41,150 bases of DNA, from the NCBI RefSeq assembly GCF_900104185.1, contig NZ_FNIZ01000030.1, forward strand, positions 1 through 41,150, read 5' to 3'. Of the stretch, positions 38,279-41,150 are shown piece by piece. This stretch comes from Halobacillus aidingensis. Its GTDB lineage: Bacteria; Bacillota; Bacilli; Bacillales; Halobacillaceae. Both the position numbers and the translations under genes were made by a program. Under the pieces are notes generated by a model. The model was not told the origin of the DNA and did no database searches. It saw only the letters and a list, made by a program, of their open reading frames with translations. The first letter of the stretch is position 1. Each line of letters begins with the position of its first letter.

Positions 38279-38700
38279 GAAGTAACCTCCTACAACATTA
38301 TGAAAACGCTTACTTATTATTTTGTTTAAAAAGTGAAAAATTTCAAAGGCGACATGTACCCAGTCATGTCAAAAAAGCATTAAAAAAAGACTTACTTACA
38401 ATATGGGGTTCGGTACCTTTGAGCCTTGATATGAATGTGATTCAGGCTCGTCATAGACGGTTGCAACCAGCGCGTGTGGAAATGTGCTTTATAAATTATA
38501 ACATAGAATGAGTGAAAATTGAATAGAATTTGCTGGTAGTTTCTAAAACAACTATGTACCAAACGGTGTTGTACAACTTTCAGTGGCCACTGAAACCGCG
38601 AGATTCATAGTTATTTCTAGATTATGAGAATGTTTAGAATTTATTACATATTCATGAACTCCCCTTTATCCATGCATATTGTTTTATCCCGTTGCATAAA
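38279..38700 (-). promoter_or_regulatory. Long leader and promoter region of the symporter gene
   Basis: On the minus strand TTCAAT, a 17-nt spacer and TATAAT, preceded by TG, lie near 38505-38535; this predicts a leader of about 220 nt. The leader can form GAGCCT/AGGCTC (around 38430-38458) and GACATG/CATGTC (38351-38370) hairpins. No known riboswitch was recognised. A plus-strand frame at 38624-38833 is not supported. Confidence 0.4.
38301..38314. promoter_or_regulatory. cre-like site in the symporter leader
   Basis: TGAAAACGCTTACT matches the cre consensus TGWAANCGNTNWCA at 13 of 14 positions. It is 23 nt before the start codon. Confidence 0.6.
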
Positions 38701-38733
38701 AAAACGGCCGCCTTTGCGGCAGCCGTTCTTTAT
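38701..38733 (-). terminator. Terminator after the 61-aa gene
   Basis: AACGGC...GCCGTT stem with inner CGCC/GCGG pairing. On the minus strand a run of seven T follows. Confidence 0.85.
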
Positions 38734-38918
38734 CAAGAATCCACTTTTTCCGCTTCTTCAATTCCCTCCGCAAACTTTCCCCACTGACCTGTATTTTTGG
38801 AAGCTCTTCGATAAATTCTTACAGAAACTTTAGCCTTTTCCAACAGTCCATAACACGCTTTTGCTGAAAAACTTCCTCCGTAATGACCTATAGTGATGAA
38901 CATTTTCTTCAGCCCCAT
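38733..38918 (-). CDS. Small hypothetical protein, 61 aa
   Basis: MGLKKMFITIGHYGGSFSAK followed by ACYGLLEKAKVSVRIYRRAS and a charged acidic tail (AEGIEEAEKVDS). It is soluble with no membrane segment. AGAGGATG precedes the ATG, and a dedicated terminator lies directly after the stop, so it is likely expressed from the sulfhydrylase gene 23 bp upstream. I do not recognise the family. A role linked to sulfur metabolism would only be guessed from position. Confidence 0.6.
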   Translation of the reverse strand: MGLKKMFITIGHYGGSFSAKACYGLLEKAKVSVRIYRRASKNTGQWGKFAEGIEEAEKVDS

Positions 38919-38941
38919 GTTACATCCTCTATTGTTGGGTT

Positions 38942-40720
38942 TTAGATTTCACATGCGTACGTATCGATGGTTCCCTGTAAGCGCTGGGCCTCTTTATACG
39001 TACAACGGTTATGGACCACTTCAAGCCCTGCTTCACTTGCGATTTGGGCCGCCTTCGGTGCGATGACACCTTCTTGCAGCCAGAAAACGTCCGGCCGGAT
39101 TTCCGCTGCTTCCTTAGCAATTTCAATGGCTGCTTCCGGACTGCGGAACACTTGCACGACATCAACTTTGAATGGGATCGATCTTAGGTCTGGATACGCC
39201 TTCTCTCCAAGCACTTCCGTTTCTCTTGGATTTACAGGGACGATTTGATAACCCAGCCTCTGCATTTTTCTCGCTAGACGATGGCTCGGACGTGAAGGCT
39301 TCCCGCTCAATCCGACGACCGCCAAACGTTTTGGACGCGTTTCCCCATCTTCTTCGGTTTTAGAGGAGCTTAAGGCCCACTTGATGACACCTTCATCATT
39401 TTCGGTGATCGCTGTTTGTTCCGGCGCTCTTCCTGTCGCTTTCGCAATGGCACGATCAAGATCATTAATCAAATCCTTGCTCGACTCAAGTCCAATGGAT
39501 AAGCGGATTAATTCTTCTGTCACTCCACTTGCAGCAAGATCTTCGACAGACAATTGCTGGTGTGTCGTTGATGCAGGGTGGATGATCAATGATTTGGCAT
39601 CTCCAACGTTTGCTACATGGGACCAGAGCGATATATTATTGATCACTTGTCTTCCGGCTTCCCGTCCACCTTTGATGCCAAAGTTTACGATCGAACCATA
39701 CCCTCCATCAAGGTAACGGTTGGCTAGTTCATGGGCTGGATGTGTAGGGAGCCCTGGATACGATACCCATTTCACATCAGGATGACCTTGTAAGTATTCT
39801 GCAATTTCCTGGGCGTTGTCTCCGTGACGGGCGACACGCAAATGCAGCGTCTCTAACCCTTGTAACAACAAGAAAGCATTCTGCGGGCTCAAACACGATC
39901 CAAAATCCCGAAGCAGCTGGACACGCAGTTTCGTAATATAAGCAAGCGTTCCGAAGTCGGCGGTATAAACGATTCCGTTGTAACTACTATCAGGCTCTGT
40001 GAAAACCGGATACTTGCCGTTTCCCCAGTTAAACTGTCCTCCGTCTACGACCACTCCTCCAATGGCCGTCCCGTGGCCCCCGATCCACTTCGTCGCGGAG
40101 TGGATAACGATGTCGGCTCCGTGCTCAATCGGCCGGCATGTATAAGGGGTCGCGAATGTGTTATCGATTAGAAGTGGAAGGTCATGATCATGCGCGATGG
40201 CCGCTACCTTTTCAATATCCAGCACGTGCAAGCTTGGATTTCCGATCGTTTCAGCGAAGACAGCTTTCGTTCGATCTGTAATCGCTTTTCGGAAGTTTTC
40301 CGGCTCCTCCGGGTCGACAAAATGGACTTTAATGCCATATCGCGGTAAAGTGTTAGCGAATAAATTATAGGTCCCGCCATAAAGGTTCGACGCGGCAACG
40401 ACTTCGTCTCCAGATCCTGCGATGTTCAGAATGGATAGAGCAATGGCTGACATTCCGGAAGCTGTCGCAACAGAAGCGACTCCTCCCTCCAAGAGGGCCA
40501 TCCTTTTTTCAAAAACATCGACGGTCGGATTTCCGATTCGGGAATAGATATTTCCCGGCTCGTCAAGCGCAAAAAGGCTCTGGGCATGTTCTGTGTCGTG
40601 GAAAACATAGGAAGTCGTTTGGTAAATCGGCACCGCACGAGATCCTGTGGTCGGATCCGGGGACTGCCCTCCGTGTAAAGAAATCGTATCTACATCATAG
40701 CTTTCAAATGAATTAGTCAT
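38942..40720 (-). CDS. metY: O-acetylhomoserine sulfhydrylase fused to a CoA-binding domain
   Basis: 592 residues. Residues 1-425 are a full Cys/Met-metabolism PLP enzyme: SLHGGQSPDPTTGSRAVPIYQTTSYVF, YSRIGNPTV, the PLP lysine in HSATKWIGGHGTAIGG, and IHPASTTHQQL, as in MetY, which makes homocysteine from O-acetylhomoserine and sulfide. After a linker (about 426-465) come about 125 residues of a CoA_binding/YccU-like Rossmann domain: KRLAVVGLSGKPSRPSHRLA, GYQIVPVNPRETEVLGEKAYPDL, VFWLQEGVIAPKAAQIASEAG, VVHNRCTYKEAQRL. GAGGAGG lies before the ATG at 40720; the longer frame to 40828 lacks one. No S-box or T-box was seen upstream. The fusion is seen directly; its purpose is unknown. Confidence 0.92.
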   Translation of the reverse strand: MTNSFESYDVDTISLHGGQSPDPTTGSRAVPIYQTTSYVFHDTEHAQSLFALDEPGNIYSRIGNPTVDVFEKRMALLEGGVASVATASGMSAIALSILNIAGSGDEVVAASNLYGGTYNLFANTLPRYGIKVHFVDPEEPENFRKAITDRTKAVFAETIGNPSLHVLDIEKVAAIAHDHDLPLLIDNTFATPYTCRPIEHGADIVIHSATKWIGGHGTAIGGVVVDGGQFNWGNGKYPVFTEPDSSYNGIVYTADFGTLAYITKLRVQLLRDFGSCLSPQNAFLLLQGLETLHLRVARHGDNAQEIAEYLQGHPDVKWVSYPGLPTHPAHELANRYLDGGYGSIVNFGIKGGREAGRQVINNISLWSHVANVGDAKSLIIHPASTTHQQLSVEDLAASGVTEELIRLSIGLESSKDLINDLDRAIAKATGRAPEQTAITENDEGVIKWALSSSKTEEDGETRPKRLAVVGLSGKPSRPSHRLARKMQRLGYQIVPVNPRETEVLGEKAYPDLRSIPFKVDVVQVFRSPEAAIEIAKEAAEIRPDVFWLQEGVIAPKAAQIASEAGLEVVHNRCTYKEAQRLQGTIDTYACEI

Positions 40721-40809
40721 GATTCGTTCCTCCTCGTAAAGGTTTCTATTCTTATAGATATAGTTGGCTTTGTGCATACAAAATGTCCATGGAACTTTCT
40801 TCCGAACAG

Positions 40810-40845
40810 CAAAAAGAGGCTGGGACAAAACTCAGCCTCTGAAAC
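40810..40845 (-). terminator. Hairpin near the IS boundary
   Basis: AGAGGCTG and CAGCCTCT form an 8-bp stem around TGGGACAAAACT-like sequence. On the minus strand TTTTTG follows. It may be part of the IS end or its target. Confidence 0.6.
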
Positions 40846-40847
40846 AA

Positions 40848-40886
40848 AAAGGAGCCCTGCGAACCAATTTGGTTCGCAGGGCTCCT
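40848..40886 (-). terminator. Strong hairpin at the IS boundary
   Basis: GGAGCCCTGCGAACC pairs perfectly (15 bp) with GGTTCGCAGGGCTCC around AATTT. On the minus strand TTTTTGTTTC follows, so it can block transcription leaving the IS leftward or mark the insertion site. Confidence 0.75.
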
Positions 40887-40920
40887 CAATTTATGTTGTC
40901 TTTTTTCATTTCAATTAAAA

Positions 40921-40980
40921 ATAAGAGCACACTCTGATAAAATTAAAGTTCCTACACAATAACCTCGGAGGTGCTCTTAT
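40921..40980 (+). promoter_or_regulatory. Inverted repeat sequestering the transposase start
   Basis: ATAAGAGCAC (40921-40930) is the exact complement of GTGCTCTTAT (40971-40980), which covers the region from the Shine-Dalgarno end to the AT of the start codon. RNA entering from outside would fold over the start site. Confidence 0.6.
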
Positions 40981-41150
40981 GTTTAAAAATTATAACATGA
41001 ATCAAGTGGTTTTGCCCATGGACGTTGAAATGAAACTTCAGGAAAATGACATCGCCTATTCGGTCCATGAATTGGTGGAAAGTATTCCGGATGAGGATTT
41101 CTCATGTTTCATGCGTGATACGGGATGCCCCGCTTATCATCCTCGTATGA
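40979..41150 (+). CDS. IS1182-family transposase, N-terminal fragment
   Basis: The visible 57 codons begin MFKNYNMNQVVLPMDVEMKL and continue with ...ENDIAYSVHELVESIPDEDF and CPAYHPRM, the typical N-terminal domain of IS1182-family (DDE) transposases in Firmicutes: N-M-N-Q-x-x-L-P, then I-x-x-x-V-x-x-L-V-E-S-I-P and G-C-P-A-Y-H-P-R-M. CGGAGGTG precedes the ATG. The frame is open to the window end. The catalytic core is not visible, so whether the element is intact is unknown. Confidence 0.92.
   Translation, partial: MFKNYNMNQVVLPMDVEMKLQENDIAYSVHELVESIPDEDFSCFMRDTGCPAYHPRM

Larger units (their letters stand above)
40890..41150 (+). mobile_element. IS1182-family insertion sequence, left part
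   Basis: The transposase start (40979) and its leader are present; the element continues beyond the window. The exact left end is not determinable but should lie between the metY start region (40806) and 40925. Confidence 0.75.

Noticed and set aside
38624-38833. 69-codon plus-strand ORF
   Set aside because: Antisense to the 61-aa gene and its terminator; no ribosome site.
40721-40980. S-box or T-box leader for the metY fusion gene
   Set aside because: Neither the SAM-I core nor the T-box AGGGUGGNACCGCG motif is present; the hairpins seen look like IS-boundary terminators.

Overview
The window looks like chromosome of a moderately halophilic Bacillaceae, most like Halobacillus, Pontibacillus or Virgibacillus. 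The grounds are Gram-positive ribosome binding sites (AGGAGG type), B. subtilis-like families (YueI, YkvA, LytST, NOS oxygenase, TnrA/GlnR and CcpA boxes), a group IIC intron very like the Oceanobacillus one, a carotenoid desaturase, and dispersed repeats typical of these genera. This assignment is inference from gene content. No rRNA, tRNA, prophage or CRISPR was seen. Mobile DNA sits at both ends: a 5'-partial group IIC intron (1-510, minus) lodged directly behind the terminator of an Ohr gene, and the start of an IS1182-family transposase (from 40979, plus).

Region by region. 0.5-6.4 kb: Ohr peroxidase, YkvA-like protein, flavin reductase, lytic transglycosylase, a possible structured ncRNA (about 3121-3366), a small membrane protein, YueI, a lipid kinase and two acetyltransferases. 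6.4-10.5 kb (minus): lytS-lytT sensor pair followed by a CstA-family transporter with a perfect cre box, probably a pyruvate- or peptide-uptake system. 10.8-15.6 kb: omega-amidase-like nitrilase, nitric oxide synthase oxygenase behind a CoA-disulfide reductase, and a class I aminotransferase of MtnE type. 15.8-23 kb: small protein, aldehyde dehydrogenase, ElaA-type acetyltransferase, DUF2254 protein, CDF metal exporter with a natural His7 N-terminus and an ArsR-type operator, FMN-binding stress protein, DUF915 hydrolase, methyltransferase.

23.2-29.2 kb holds the most regulated block: a cobalamin riboswitch plus terminator in front of class I ribonucleotide reductase genes; then a perfect TnrA/GlnR box before glnK-amtB; then an unannotated type I toxin-antitoxin-like locus. 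That locus has a 31-residue holin-like toxin of the TxpA/BsrG kind, a LexA (SOS) box over its promoter, a convergent antisense RNA with its own extended -10 and terminator, and an 11-nt complementarity between the 5' and 3' ends of the toxin mRNA. This is the best candidate for an undescribed system.

29.3-41.1 kb: polytopic membrane protein, ECF sigma factor with overlapping anti-sigma gene, UDG-like protein lacking Fe-S cysteines, Ca2+/cation antiporter, carotenoid desaturase with an ICMT-like methyltransferase, two small membrane proteins, a repeat-rich stretch, a dicarboxylate/glutamate symporter with a long leader and a cre-like site, and an O-acetylhomoserine sulfhydrylase fused to a CoA-binding domain.

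Two repeat classes recur between genes: (i) four copies of a 140-250 bp palindromic dispersed repeat with conserved ends, source of several false ORFs; (ii) at least three degenerate tandem arrays with a 20-21 bp period.
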